Shown one piece after another: positions 35,008-43,762 of a stretch of 64,000 nucleotides of DNA; positions within the stretch are counted from its first letter, which is position 1; each line of letters starts with the position of its first letter. The stretch is from the NCBI GenBank assembly GCA_025210525.1, contig JAOARP010000003.1, positions 21,575-85,574 of the forward strand, given 5' to 3'. A program made the translations under genes and the position numbers. Below the pieces are notes generated by a model. It did no database searches. It saw only the letters and a program-made list of their open reading frames with translations, and was not told the origin of the DNA. This stretch comes from Marinisporobacter sp. (GTDB lineage: Bacteria > Bacillota > Clostridia > Peptostreptococcales > Thermotaleaceae).

Positions 35008-35517
35008 ATGAAAAATAAGAATAGAGAGATATTATTTGAGATTCTACAGGATATGGAAGATTTTGCTTACATGAAAAATATTGAATATCCTCCAATTTAT
35101 TTATTAGGTGGTTCAGGATGTATTGTTGCAGGATATTTGGATAGAGCTACAACGGATGTTGATTTTTTAGATATGGATTATCAGGCGAATGTGGGGAGAT
35201 TGTTTAGAATTTTAGATCGTTTTGATATGTTAGATCTTTATCTTACTACCATTCCATTAGATTTTGAGAAAAGGGTTATAAAGATCGAAAAGTTTAAAAA
35301 TATTTATGTTTTATCAAAAGAAGATATTATTTTGAGTAAAATAGGTAGGTTTTCAGAAAAGGATATAGAGGATATTGATGTTTTAATAAAAAATACTGAT
35401 AAACAATTGATTTCAGAACTGATTGAGGTTGTAAATAAGAGAGAGGATCTGGGGCAGAAGGTGAAGAGAGTTTTCCTTCAAAATGTAGATTTGTTTAGGG
35501 AGAGGTTTGATGTATAG
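35008..35517 (+). CDS. DUF6036-like nucleotidyltransferase
   Basis: 169 residues from ATG 35008, preceded by GTGAGG; the in-frame ATG at 34957 is not used because it lacks an RBS. The motif LLGGSGCIVAGY followed by TTDVDFLDMD is a nucleotidyltransferase G-G-S/D-x-D signature, as in AbiEii-like and DUF6036 proteins. The rest (VLSKEDIILSKIGRFSEKDIEDI) fits the family's C-terminal helix that ends in the KxGR/D pattern. It overlaps the next gene by eight bases, which suggests a two-gene toxin-antitoxin-like or defence unit. Confidence 0.75.
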   Translation: MKNKNREILFEILQDMEDFAYMKNIEYPPIYLLGGSGCIVAGYLDRATTDVDFLDMDYQANVGRLFRILDRFDMLDLYLTTIPLDFEKRVIKIEKFKNIYVLSKEDIILSKIGRFSEKDIEDIDVLIKNTDKQLISELIEVVNKREDLGQKVKRVFLQNVDLFRERFDV

Positions 35518-35851
35518 ACAATTTTGTAAAAATCTCAAGAATTTTCTCATGATCAATGAATCTGAAGATCATCGATATAAAATTGGACGTGACATAGAAG
35601 TTTTGACACAGGTAGATCTGTATTGTCAATTAAAAGAACGAAACCATATGAAATACAAAGAAATTGCTAACTTTATATTTGAAATCTCAAAATTTCAAGA
35701 TCAGTACCCTTCTATTAAAAAGTTTGTTTGGGAGCTATGGGGTTATGGATTTGATGTTGAGCCTTTTGATGTGAAGCGTTTATCAAGGGAGGAAATAGAG
35801 GAGAAAGTAAAATTAATTGATTTGTTATTAGGAACCCATTATTGGGCATAG
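35510..35851 (+). CDS. Unknown partner of the nucleotidyltransferase
   Basis: 113 residues starting at ATG 35510 inside the end of the upstream gene. Mostly helical; LKERNHMKYKEIANFIFEISK and a tryptophan-bearing KKFVWELWGYGFDVEPFDVKRLSREEI. I do not recognise the family. The overlap and shared orientation imply that both proteins are made together, perhaps as a toxin-antitoxin or an enzyme and its regulator. A strong terminator follows. Confidence 0.65.
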   Translation: MYRQFCKNLKNFLMINESEDHRYKIGRDIEVLTQVDLYCQLKERNHMKYKEIANFIFEISKFQDQYPSIKKFVWELWGYGFDVEPFDVKRLSREEIEEKVKLIDLLLGTHYWA

Positions 35852-35886
35852 TAACATAAGTGAATGGTTCTGTTGTTTTATTTTCA

Positions 35887-35928
35887 AAATAAACCCTACA
35901 AGTAAAAATTTTCTTGTAGGGTTTATTT
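35887..35928. terminator. Bidirectional terminator
   Basis: AAATAAACCCTACAAG and its complement form a perfect 16-base stem with a ten-base loop between two converging genes. A related CCTACAAG/CTTGTAGG hairpin occurs at 39165-39203. Confidence 0.9.
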
Positions 35929-35942
35929 AAAGGGTAGCCAAA

Positions 35943-36332
35943 TTACCCTTCTAAAACTTCTTTCCAATCTTTTAATTTTGCTTTATCCGTACTAACATCT
36001 TCGATGATGAGGGTATTTTTAAACTCTTCTAATTTTTCTTTGACTTTACGAGTCATTCTTAGGGCATCCTTGTTTTTCAAGGTTGAAGTACCCCTGATTT
36101 GTTCATATAAAGATGGATTGTTGATCATAATGTTGATATCAGTTCCACGAAATTCTTCTAATCTATCTAGAAGTGCAAGTAAAGCTACATGCTCTACGAT
36201 CACTGTTTTTTTGTATTCTTGGAAAAAATCATCCTTAAATAAAAGTTCACCATCCTTAAAGACACGAAATCTAATTTCGATATCCTCTCCTTCAATATAA
36301 TTGGAAATGCCGAGTAAATAGGCTGTAATCAT
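35943..36332 (-). CDS. Conserved small protein, possibly RNase H-like fold, unknown
   Basis: 129 residues, RBS GGGAGG. The order of strands and helices (ITAYLLGISNYI, IRFRVFKDGELL, VEHVALLALLDRLEEFRGT, DINIMINNPSLYEQIRG) followed by a final helix reminds me of RNase H-like proteins with one helix between strands, but the acidic catalytic set is not evident. Monocistronic and leftward. Function unknown; the fold suggestion is weak. Confidence 0.6.
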   Translation of the reverse strand: MITAYLLGISNYIEGEDIEIRFRVFKDGELLFKDDFFQEYKKTVIVEHVALLALLDRLEEFRGTDINIMINNPSLYEQIRGTSTLKNKDALRMTRKVKEKLEEFKNTLIIEDVSTDKAKLKDWKEVLEG

Positions 36333-36533
36333 TTTGTTCCTCCCTGTAAATATTTATTTTTTATGTTTGTTCTAGCTAAGTGATACAAATGGAATCATTA
36401 TTTTTTTGAGTCTATTTGCATTATACCATATCTAATGATAGCAAGGAGATTTTTATGAATGTAAAATATGGATAAATCTTCATATTAGGCTATAATAGAT
36501 AGAAAAGGGTAAATTTTAAGAGGAGGTAGTGGG

Positions 36534-37007
36534 ATGAAAGCTTTGGTTGTTTATTATTCATTAGAGGGAAATACGAAATTTTTAGCTGAGGCTGTTGCTG
36601 AGGCAGTAGGGGCAGATATTTTAGAATTAAAACCAGAAAAAGATATTCCTAAGAAAGGATTTATGCGATACATAAAGGGTGGGAGTCAGGTTGTTAGGAA
36701 GAAAAGACCAGACCTGATGTCTTTTGATGAAGATCTTAGTGCATATGATTTTATATATTTTGGTACGCCTGTGTGGGCAGCTAGCTTTGCACCAAGTTAT
36801 AATACGTTTTTTGATAAGGTGGAGGTAAAGGGGAAGAAAATCGCTTTATTTTGCTGCTATAGGGGGAGTGCTGGAAGTACCTTTGAACATTTTAAGGAGC
36901 GGCTAAAAGGAAATGAGATTGTAGATACATTAGAGTTTAAAGAGCCTGTGAAGGTAGAGGAAAATAAGGAAAAAGTTATGGCATGGGCAAAGAAATTGAA
37001 TAGATAG
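36534..37007 (+). CDS. Flavodoxin-family protein
   Basis: 157 residues, RBS AGGAGGTAGTGGG. N-terminal VVYYSLEGNTKFLAEAVAEA is the FMN phosphate-binding loop (S-x-x-G-N-T-K), and FGTPVWAASFAP with the later YRGSAGSTF match flavodoxin_4-type proteins that serve as electron carriers or NAD(P)H oxidoreductases in anaerobes. Cytosolic. Stands alone. Confidence 0.9.
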   Translation: MKALVVYYSLEGNTKFLAEAVAEAVGADILELKPEKDIPKKGFMRYIKGGSQVVRKKRPDLMSFDEDLSAYDFIYFGTPVWAASFAPSYNTFFDKVEVKGKKIALFCCYRGSAGSTFEHFKERLKGNEIVDTLEFKEPVKVEENKEKVMAWAKKLNR

Positions 37008-37018
37008 GTTCAGCATGA

Positions 37019-37119
37019 ATTGATTAAAGCATATGAGTGGAACAAAATAGCGACTTTTAAACACTTGTAGAGAATTACAAGTAAATTAATTGATTAAAGT
37101 ATATTAGTAGGATAAAATA
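37019..37119 (+). repeat. Imperfect direct repeat before the DUF3990 gene
   Basis: ATTGATTAAAG-led 31-base units at 37019-37049 and 37089-37119 differ at about five positions and bracket a small ACTTGTA/TACAAGT hairpin. Could be regulatory for the gene downstream. Confidence 0.5.
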
Positions 37120-37185
37120 ATACTATAAAAAATAGAGAGATAATAAGCAATTATAATCATTTATATAGATATTGGAGGGTTTAGT

Positions 37186-37680
37186 GTGAAAATCTATCAT
37201 GGAAGTGATATTGTTGTGAAAGAACCTAAAATTTTACAAAGTAATCGTTTACTTGATTTTGGAATAGGTTTTTATACTACAAGTAATAAGGAACAAGCAG
37301 TTCGTTGGGCAAAAAAGGTGGGTTCAAGAAATAATACAGGTAAAGAGTTTTTGTCTGTATACAATTTTGACATAGAAAAAGCAAAAAACGAACTTCGCAT
37401 TATTGAGTTTTTAGTAGCTGACGAAAAGTGGCTGGATTTTATTACTGCAAATCGCAGAGGAAAGGAACTTTTGGAAAAATACGATATTGTAATGGGTCCT
37501 GTTGCAGATGATAATGTATATTTAACTGTAAAACTTTTTGAAACGGGTGTTTTAGATAAAGAAGAAACGTTAAAGCGATTGAAGATAGAGAAACTTTTCA
37601 ACCAGATATTGTTCCATACGGATAAAGCGTTGAATTTTTGCGTATTTGATCATTATGAAGACTTAGGAGGGCAAAGATAG
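37186..37680 (+). CDS. DUF3990 protein, putative ADP-ribosyltransferase-like toxin
   Basis: 164 residues, GTG start seven bases after GGAGGG. The opening KIYHGSDIVVKEPKIL and FGIGFYTTSNKEQAVRWAKK match DUF3990, a family related to ADP-ribosyltransferase folds (HGS and FYTT correspond to NAD-binding strands). Next to it are two small DUF3791-like genes, the usual partners. Toxin identity is inferred from the pairing. Its stop codon shares a base with the next gene's GTG. Confidence 0.8.
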   Translation: MKIYHGSDIVVKEPKILQSNRLLDFGIGFYTTSNKEQAVRWAKKVGSRNNTGKEFLSVYNFDIEKAKNELRIIEFLVADEKWLDFITANRRGKELLEKYDIVMGPVADDNVYLTVKLFETGVLDKEETLKRLKIEKLFNQILFHTDKALNFCVFDHYEDLGGQR

Positions 37681-37916
37681 TGGATAAAAATAAATTTAAT
37701 GTGGTGTTTCCAATTATATGCTCTGCTCTCGTAGAAAAAATTGTATCTGAATTAAATATAACTGATAAAGATGCTATTGTAGGATTATATTCATCTCATT
37801 TATATGAATTGTTAGAGCGGGAGGAAACAAAGGTTTGGCAGTATAGTACAGAAAAATTGTTTGAAATGTTTTCAGAAGAAATAAATAGTGGAAAAATTAA
37901 CTTTCCCCAGGTGTGA
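37680..37916 (+). CDS. Small DUF3791-like protein 1
   Basis: 78 residues, GTG start overlapping the previous stop. Helical, with ALVEKIVSELNITDKDAIVGLYSSHLYELLE, which matches DUF3791-type proteins found with DUF3990. Candidate antitoxin or accessory factor, expected to bind the product upstream. Confidence 0.7.
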   Translation: MDKNKFNVVFPIICSALVEKIVSELNITDKDAIVGLYSSHLYELLEREETKVWQYSTEKLFEMFSEEINSGKINFPQV

Positions 37917-37927
37917 GGTGAAAAACG

Positions 37928-38140
37928 ATGGATAAAATGATTGACTTTACTGTATTTTGTCTTGAAAGTTATAAAAGAGCACATAATTTGACTGGTAAGG
38001 ATGCACTTAAAGTTTTTGATGACTATAAGGTGTTTGATTATATTAAATCTTTTTATGATGTACTTCATTCAACAGGACAGGAGTATATTGTGAAAGATAT
38101 TGATATGTATATTCATTCAAGAAAAGGAATTAAGCATTAG
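37928..38140 (+). CDS. Small DUF3791-like protein 2
   Basis: 70 residues. IDFTVFCLESYKRAHNLTGKDALKVFDDYKVFDYI is the DUF3791 core with the conserved GxxAL...F...Y..L pattern. It lies 11 bases after the preceding gene with a GTGAGGTG RBS. Two DUF3791 proteins for one DUF3990 is less usual. Confidence 0.75.
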   Translation: MDKMIDFTVFCLESYKRAHNLTGKDALKVFDDYKVFDYIKSFYDVLHSTGQEYIVKDIDMYIHSRKGIKH

Positions 38141-38154
38141 TGAATAAGCTTACT

Positions 38155-38205
38155 AATAAAAAACAAAAATCTTTCTATTAGAAAGTTTTTTGTTTGTATT
38201 TCTAT
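38155..38205 (+). terminator. Terminator after the DUF3990/DUF3791 genes
   Basis: AAAACAAAAATCTTTC pairs with GAAAGTTTTTTGTTT around a short ATTA-type loop, then T-rich sequence. Confidence 0.7.
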
Positions 38206-38244
38206 TTTTAAACATAAAAAAGAAGATTTAAGGAGAGAAACAAG

Positions 38245-38427
38245 ATGAAAAATATAATTTTGAAGAAATTTTTAATAAGCTTTTTAATGACTTTTGTAGG
38301 CTTTGAGGGGCTTAATTATGCTGTGGGTTCTGGTAAGTTTGGAATTGAGACGAGTTTGATGATTTCTCTAGGTATGGCTGTAGGAATGACAGGGGAGAAG
38401 TGGATTAGGGGAGCTTTTAAGAAGTAG
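38245..38427 (+). CDS. Small membrane protein, unknown
   Basis: 60 residues, RBS AAGGAGAG. Two hydrophobic stretches (FLISFLMTFVGFEGLNYAV and MISLGMAVGMTG) suggest a hairpin of two membrane helices. Function is not recognised. Seventeen bases before a methyltransferase, so they may be cotranscribed. Confidence 0.65.
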   Translation: MKNIILKKFLISFLMTFVGFEGLNYAVGSGKFGIETSLMISLGMAVGMTGEKWIRGAFKK

Positions 38428-38443
38428 CTTTAAGGAGATGAAA

Positions 38444-39031
38444 ATGACGAAGGATTATTATAATAAAAATGCAAAAGGCTTTGTAGAAAATACTCTAAAA
38501 GCAGATATGACACTTCTTTATCATCAATTTGAGAAACACTTAAAAAAAGGGGATAAGCTATTAGATCTTGGCTGTGGATCTGGGAGAGATAGTTTATATT
38601 TTATGAGTAGAGGTTATAAGGTAGTAGCTGTTGATTATTCAGAAGAACTTATAAAAATTGTTAGTGATTTATTAAATAGAGAAGTGCTTATGCTAGATAT
38701 GAGAGAGATGGATTTTCATGATGCTTTTGATGGCATCTGGGCATGTGCTTCTATTCTTCATGTAGGTAGAGATGAGATCAAGAAGGTTATGGATAATTGT
38801 GAGAGAGCCTTAAGAAGAAATGGCATTTTTTATTTATCTTTTAAATATGGTGATGGTGAAGGATTTAGAAATGGAAGGTTTTTTAATTCTTATAATGAAG
38901 AAAGCTTTGAAGCTTTGATGAAGGATTTTAAAGGGCTAAAGATTTTAGATATGTGGAAAACAGCAGATGTTCGAGTAGGTAGGAAAGATGAATATTGGTT
39001 AAATATTTTGATTAAAAAAGAAGGTTCATGA
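38444..39031 (+). CDS. SAM-dependent methyltransferase, class I
   Basis: 195 residues; ATG 38444 is used because AAGGAG is six bases before it (an ATG two codons earlier abuts the RBS). Motif I LLDLGCGSGRDSLYFMSRG with acidic end VVAVDYSE, and later GIWACASILHVG, which is the post-I/II region seen in small-molecule methyltransferases. The substrate cannot be inferred. Confidence 0.85.
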   Translation: MTKDYYNKNAKGFVENTLKADMTLLYHQFEKHLKKGDKLLDLGCGSGRDSLYFMSRGYKVVAVDYSEELIKIVSDLLNREVLMLDMREMDFHDAFDGIWACASILHVGRDEIKKVMDNCERALRRNGIFYLSFKYGDGEGFRNGRFFNSYNEESFEALMKDFKGLKILDMWKTADVRVGRKDEYWLNILIKKEGS

Positions 39032-39052
39032 GAGGTGAATCCTTCTTTTTTT
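39020..39052 (+). terminator. Terminator overlapping the methyltransferase stop
   Basis: GAAGGTTCA/TGAATCCTTC with a bulge, then T7. Confidence 0.75.
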
Positions 39053-39164
39053 ATAACAACGGAAGAATAAGGAAAAGGTACAGCTTTCTAAAGAAAATAG
39101 GAAAAAATATGAGTGATGATCTAGTGTGGATAGAAAAGGTTGCGAAAGTTGTTTTATTCTCAAT

Positions 39165-39203
39165 ATAAAAGCCTACAAGTAAAAAGTCTCTTGTAGGTTT
39201 TTA
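39165..39203. terminator. Terminator of the Rpn remnant
   Basis: AAAAGCCTACAAG/CTTGTAGGTTTTTAT hairpin, related to 35887-35928. Confidence 0.75.
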
Positions 39204-39210
39204 TCATATC

Positions 39211-39706
39211 TTATAAATATTTTTCTAAATCCCTAATATTTTCGATATTAAAAATCTCTAAAGATACGATATCGATACTTTCGTCTGAGAGATTTCTAAT
39301 TTTTTGCTTATATTCTTCTGGGATTTTACCTAATTTTTTAGTTAATTGCTTTATGAATAAATCGGCTTTACCTTCTTTAATACCTTCTTTAATACCTTCT
39401 TTAATGCCTTCTTCTCTTATCATTTTTCCTATTTCTGTCATAGAAAAGACCTCCTTAAATTTTTTCTTAGATATTGCATCTCCAAATTTTTCAAATAGTG
39501 CATATAGTAAAGTTAAACATTGAAGTTTCTCGCTTTTTTGTGTAATTTTATCTGCTAATTCAATGCTATCTAATGCTCTTTTGCTTTTTGATGTTTTTCC
39601 GTTCATAAGAGGAATAAAGGTTAGTGCTAGGATGTCTTTACCTGTTAGATGTTGTTTGGAATTCAAAATGAAGATATGATCCATCTTCAATTTTATTATA
39701 ATCCAT
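39211..39706 (-). pseudogene. Degraded Rpn/DUF4351-type transposase-nuclease remnant
   Basis: One frame begins MDYNKIEDGSYLHFEFQTT, the GxYLHFEFQ strand of Rpn enzymes, and stops after about 22 codons. Another frame takes over with KQHLTGKDILALTFIPLM and runs to a DUF4351-like C terminus (DLFIKQLTKKLGKIPEEYKQKI, LEIFNIENIRDLEKYL). An internal deletion plus frameshift has removed much of the nuclease. A GIKE-coding 12-base repeat occurs four times (39373-39420). Unlikely to be functional. Confidence 0.75.
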
Positions 39707-39831
39707 ATCAACCCTTCTTTCTAGTTATTTTACATTACTTAGTTTTTGTAATTAAAAAGAAAGTATGCGAACGAATGTTCTCAAGAAAGATGTGGAAAAT
39801 ATAAATTCTACAAGTCTAAATTTACTAAAAT

Positions 39832-39861
39832 TTCAAAGAATATGGCGAAACATGTTATAAT
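39832..39861 (+). promoter_or_regulatory. Promoter of the lipoprotein gene
   Basis: Extended -10 TGTTATAAT (TATAAT at 39856-39861) with a weak TTCAAA 18 bases upstream. Confidence 0.6.
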
Positions 39862-39902
39862 GTAGGTGCTAAATTGAAAGGAATGGATAGGAGGATAATT
39901 TT

Positions 39903-40937
39903 ATGAAAAAACGAATGAGCATACTACTAATTTTTCTACTATTACTTACAGCCTGTGATAAAAAAGAACCTGTAAAGACAGAGGAAGAATTAAGGGCTGA
40001 AATACGTGCAGAGCTTGAAGCAGAACAAAAGCAAAAAGAGGAGCAAGAAGAAAATAAAAAATCAGAGGAAGTGAATCCGTCACAAAAACCTCAGGAAACT
40101 GTTTATACTCTTGAGGGAACATTGATGCCGAATGAACCTCCCCTTGGAACAGGGATGAAGCTAAGTAAGCCTATTGAGATTATGAGAGAATGGAATGATA
40201 AAACTTATACCTTTGATGAGGTATATTTTTCAGGGGATGAAATTTATAATTATGTAGATAGAGAGCATTTTGTTTTGGATGATCCATTTATTACGATTCG
40301 TGACGATAGTCATATCCCTGTGAAAGTAAAGTTTGATTTTAGTGGATTTGTAAAATCTGAAGGAGTAATAGAAGATGGACATATTTGGACAGATCAATAT
40401 GAGATCTTAGAGGTAAATGGGAGTACGGATCTTGTAGACCAATCAGACAAGCCTTATCCCTTTGAAGAGAATAATGATACAGAAAATCTAGAGGATAATA
40501 CGGAAGCTTCCTTTTATGATCCTGATAATATACAGGTGGGACAAAATATAGGGGGGCTTAAAGTAGCAAGTATTGATTATGAAAAAGGAAATTCTATTAT
40601 TTTAGAGCTTAAAGGGAGTATGGTTGTAAAAGGGAAATTAAGAGGGTATTTTAATGAGATGGATGGAGAGAATGAGTTTTATTTTACTCCAGATAACAAA
40701 CTTCTTGATAAGGCTATTCAATTTACCTTTAATAGTGGATGGACGAATGAAACAGACAATTTTGATGGGGTCGTTTATATAGAAGGATTAATAGATGAAG
40801 AAACGAAAAAATACATATTAGAGGGGAATGAAGTCACTGTAGAAGCAACTCTTTCAGGATTCAGATTAGCTGCTAAGGATCAAAGTGAAGGAGGGCAAGC
40901 CGTAAGCTTTTCAAGCTGTAAGGTGATTCGTAATTGA
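39903..40937 (+). CDS. Lipoprotein, unknown
   Basis: 344 residues. Signal peptide with lipobox LLLLTAC (cysteine near residue 18) predicts lipid attachment to the outer face of the membrane. A charged, probably flexible stretch (EEELRAEIRAELEAEQKQKEE) follows, then two beta-rich regions (PNEPPLGTGMKLSKPIEI and VGQNIGGLKVASIDYEK). I do not recognise the family. RBS GGAGG. Ends in a strong terminator shared with the converging histidine kinase. Confidence 0.8.
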   Translation: MKKRMSILLIFLLLLTACDKKEPVKTEEELRAEIRAELEAEQKQKEEQEENKKSEEVNPSQKPQETVYTLEGTLMPNEPPLGTGMKLSKPIEIMREWNDKTYTFDEVYFSGDEIYNYVDREHFVLDDPFITIRDDSHIPVKVKFDFSGFVKSEGVIEDGHIWTDQYEILEVNGSTDLVDQSDKPYPFEENNDTENLEDNTEASFYDPDNIQVGQNIGGLKVASIDYEKGNSIILELKGSMVVKGKLRGYFNEMDGENEFYFTPDNKLLDKAIQFTFNSGWTNETDNFDGVVYIEGLIDEETKKYILEGNEVTVEATLSGFRLAAKDQSEGGQAVSFSSCKVIRN

Positions 40938-40938
40938 T

Positions 40939-40987
40939 AAAAAGAGCTTTGTAAAAAGAAATTCAATCTTTTTACAAAGCTCTTTTT
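40939..40987. terminator. Bidirectional terminator
   Basis: A perfect 21-base stem (AAAAAGAGCTTTGTAAAAAGA and its complement, 40939-40959 and 40967-40987) between the lipoprotein and the histidine kinase. Confidence 0.92.
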
Positions 40988-42997
40988 TTATTCATATTTA
41001 GGGAGTGTAATGATGGCTTTAAATAAATCTCCATCTATTTCAATATGAAAATTACCCTTTTGTAAGGCTACAAGACTTTTTGCAATGGATAATCCAAGTC
41101 CGCTGCCTTCACTGCTTCTAGATTCATCTCCTCGTGTGAATCGTTCCATAAGCTCTGTTTCATGGATATTTAGCTCATGGGCAGAGATGTTTTTTAGGAT
41201 GATTGAGGAATGATCTTTTGAATTCACAATATCAATATATACTCTAGAGTTTGGAAGGGCGTATTTAAGTATATTGAATAGAAGGTTTTCTAGGGCACGC
41301 CACAATAGTTTGCCATCTGCTCGAACGAATATTTTTTCTTTAGGAAGTTGAACTTTGAAGTCTAATCCAGAGGCTACTATTTTTTCATCTAATTCTACAA
41401 GTCCTTGGGTGATGAGTGAATTGATCTCTACTTTTTCTAGATGAACAGGTAGATCTCCACTAGATGCTTTTGAGGCTTCAAATAAATCATCTGTCAATAT
41501 TTTGAGTCTTAAAGACTTTTGATCGAGTACTTCTAGGTATTTAGGTGCTTTTTTCGAGTGGAGTCCTTCTTTTTTTAGTAAATCTATATAGGTGATAATG
41601 GATGTTAAGGGTGTTCTAATGTCATGGGATACATTGCTAATGAGTTCTGTTTTTAGTCGTTCGCTTTTTAGTTCATTGTCAACGGCGGACTTTAGTCCTT
41701 TTGCAATGTCATTGATATCATCACCAAGACTTCCATAAATTCCTGTTGTGAGGGTGGTAATATGATAATCAAGCTCTCCTTTTTTTATATGTTCAACTCC
41801 TTTTATAATGCTTTTTAAGTCACTTGCCTTATTAGGTGTAGGAATCATTCTTAAGGCAATGGGGGTACAACTGAATATCCTTTTTATATAGGAGTATATT
41901 TTTTTGAGTATTTTATAGTATAGATTATGGGTAAAGATGGTTTTATTTTTTATATGCTTTGTGATGGATAACAATAAATAAATGCTAAGAGCACTTATAA
42001 GTATACTTGTAGGGATAAAAATATAATACCCTAGATCAATAGATTCAAAAGCAATCATTATTAATATACTCACCACTATGATAACCATAAGTATATGTAT
42101 ATCTATATATAATTTATCTAAGGCTCTTAAATGGATTTTTCCATCTTCGTCTCGTTTCCCTACTGCTAAAAGAAGGTAAATAAGGGAGAAAAAGAATAAT
42201 ACCATTGAAAGACTAGCAAGACTAAAACCTTTTATGAGTAGTTTGCTATCATGATTCCAATTTTCTATTCTAGGCTTTAAAAAGGTATTATTTAATCCTA
42301 CATACATAATATCTTGTGGATAGGATTTAAGGTTATGATGAATAGGTTTTAGTTTAGGGGAAGCTACATAACCGTCCTCATCAAACAACCAATAAACTGG
42401 ATAGGATTTAAAAAAAGCTTTGTTCCCATTAGAAACATTTGTATAGCTATATTCTTCAGTGTCTGATATTTTAGTGGAGATATAGTAGGACAATCCTTTA
42501 ATACTTTTTAATTCCCTTTGTAGTGTATAGTAAGTATTTAATTCTTTTTGGATATATTCTTCTTTGTATAATGCAATTTCTTCAGTATATTCTTTTTCAA
42601 ATAGATCAATTAATTTCTTCTCAGGAACTGTATTGTACGGCTTTGAGCTATCTTTATAATAATTTCTTTTAAAATCTCTATAAAGGTTTTCAAGCTTCCA
42701 TGAATAGCTATAGTACCTATCTAAGTCTTTAGGCAAAGTTCCTCCGCTTTTGATGTATTCTTCACTTCTATAGCGGGTTAAGATTTTTTGTAAATTGTAG
42801 GTGATATTGTTTGATTCACCTCTTAAAGCGCTGCTTTTTAGATAATCCTTTTGAAAAGCTGCTTCAAAGGAGCTAGCTGTATTTTCATCTAAATAAGCCA
42901 ATATGGTTAAAATGCTTGTTAAAGAAAGGATTGCTAGTAAAAAAGCTATAACTTTTAAATGTTTGTTAGCTTTTATATTTTTCAATTTTGTAACCAA
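40988..42997 (-). CDS. Sensor histidine kinase
   Basis: 669 residues, probable TTG start overlapping the response regulator by 32 bases with AAGGTGG upstream. First membrane helix about 14-34, an extracytoplasmic stretch of about 220 residues, then two or three helices (about 255-350). HAMP-like segment near 400; HisKA SNVSHDIRTPLTS with the phospho-acceptor histidine near 458; HATPase with N box NLLFNILKYA and G box GSGLGLSIAKSLV. Signals by phosphorylating the regulator encoded upstream. The layout resembles VanS or BceS-like sensors of envelope stress; the stimulus is unknown. Confidence 0.92.
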   Translation of the reverse strand: MVTKLKNIKANKHLKVIAFLLAILSLTSILTILAYLDENTASSFEAAFQKDYLKSSALRGESNNITYNLQKILTRYRSEEYIKSGGTLPKDLDRYYSYSWKLENLYRDFKRNYYKDSSKPYNTVPEKKLIDLFEKEYTEEIALYKEEYIQKELNTYYTLQRELKSIKGLSYYISTKISDTEEYSYTNVSNGNKAFFKSYPVYWLFDEDGYVASPKLKPIHHNLKSYPQDIMYVGLNNTFLKPRIENWNHDSKLLIKGFSLASLSMVLFFFSLIYLLLAVGKRDEDGKIHLRALDKLYIDIHILMVIIVVSILIMIAFESIDLGYYIFIPTSILISALSIYLLLSITKHIKNKTIFTHNLYYKILKKIYSYIKRIFSCTPIALRMIPTPNKASDLKSIIKGVEHIKKGELDYHITTLTTGIYGSLGDDINDIAKGLKSAVDNELKSERLKTELISNVSHDIRTPLTSIITYIDLLKKEGLHSKKAPKYLEVLDQKSLRLKILTDDLFEASKASSGDLPVHLEKVEINSLITQGLVELDEKIVASGLDFKVQLPKEKIFVRADGKLLWRALENLLFNILKYALPNSRVYIDIVNSKDHSSIILKNISAHELNIHETELMERFTRGDESRSSEGSGLGLSIAKSLVALQKGNFHIEIDGDLFKAIITLPKYE

Positions 42998-43658
42998 CGC
43001 CCCACACCACCTTTAAGTATTTTGGTTTTTTTGGATTGAATTCTATTTTTTCTCTGATTCTTCTTATATGAACAGCTACTGTATTTTCTGGGTTAAAGGA
43101 AGGTTCATCCCATACCTTTTCATAAATCTGATCTATGGAAAAAACTTTTTGTGCATGCTCTGTGAGAAGCTTAAGTATTTTATATTCAAGGGGAGTGAGC
43201 TTGATATATTCTCCATCTACTGTCACTTCTTTGGTGTCATCATCTATAATCAATTGACCTGTTTGATAGACATTTGTCTTTTTTGTAAAATTTCCAAGGG
43301 TCATATATCTTCTGAGCTGAGATTTTACACGAGCAATGAGTTCTAGTGGATTAAAGGGCTTTGTAATATAATCATCAGCTCCCATATTTAACCCCATGAT
43401 TTTATCCATATCTTCTGATTTTGCTGACAGCATGATAACAGGGATGTTTTTTGTCTTTCTAATTTGGTTTGTAGCTTTCATACCATTCATTTTTGGCATC
43501 ATAATATCCATGATAATCAGATGGATTTCTGTATGCTCAAGTATGTTTAATGCTTCTAATCCATTGAAGGCTTTAAAAATGGTATAGCCTTCATTTTCAA
43601 GGTATATTTCTATTGCTTCAAGAATTTGTTGATCATCATCACAGATGAGTATGTTCAT
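42966..43658 (-). CDS. OmpR/PhoB-family response regulator
   Basis: 230 residues. Receiver domain with acidic pocket ICDDDQ, phosphorylation site in LIIMDIMMPKMNG and lysine in ITKPFNP; C-terminal winged helix (ITLTPLEYKILKLL-like, VWDEPSFNPENTVAVHIRRIREKI). Cytosolic, presumably dimerising on direct-repeat DNA. Translationally coupled to the kinase. The direct repeat at 43763-43783 in the adjacent divergent region is a good target candidate. Confidence 0.93.
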   Translation of the reverse strand: MNILICDDDQQILEAIEIYLENEGYTIFKAFNGLEALNILEHTEIHLIIMDIMMPKMNGMKATNQIRKTKNIPVIMLSAKSEDMDKIMGLNMGADDYITKPFNPLELIARVKSQLRRYMTLGNFTKKTNVYQTGQLIIDDDTKEVTVDGEYIKLTPLEYKILKLLTEHAQKVFSIDQIYEKVWDEPSFNPENTVAVHIRRIREKIEFNPKKPKYLKVVWGVGYKIEKYKS

Positions 43659-43690
43659 TATGGATCACCACCTCGTTTTATTACTGACAT

Positions 43691-43700
43691 ATTATACCAC
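43691..43700 (-). promoter_or_regulatory. Extended -10 of the two-component operon
   Basis: On the minus strand TGGTATAAT (TATAAT at 43691-43696) with no good -35, the pattern of an activator-dependent promoter. Confidence 0.6.
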
Positions 43701-43762
43701 ACCTTTCTTGATTAGGTTTATATAAATGATAGCATTGACTTCTTACAAAATATTTGATGGGA

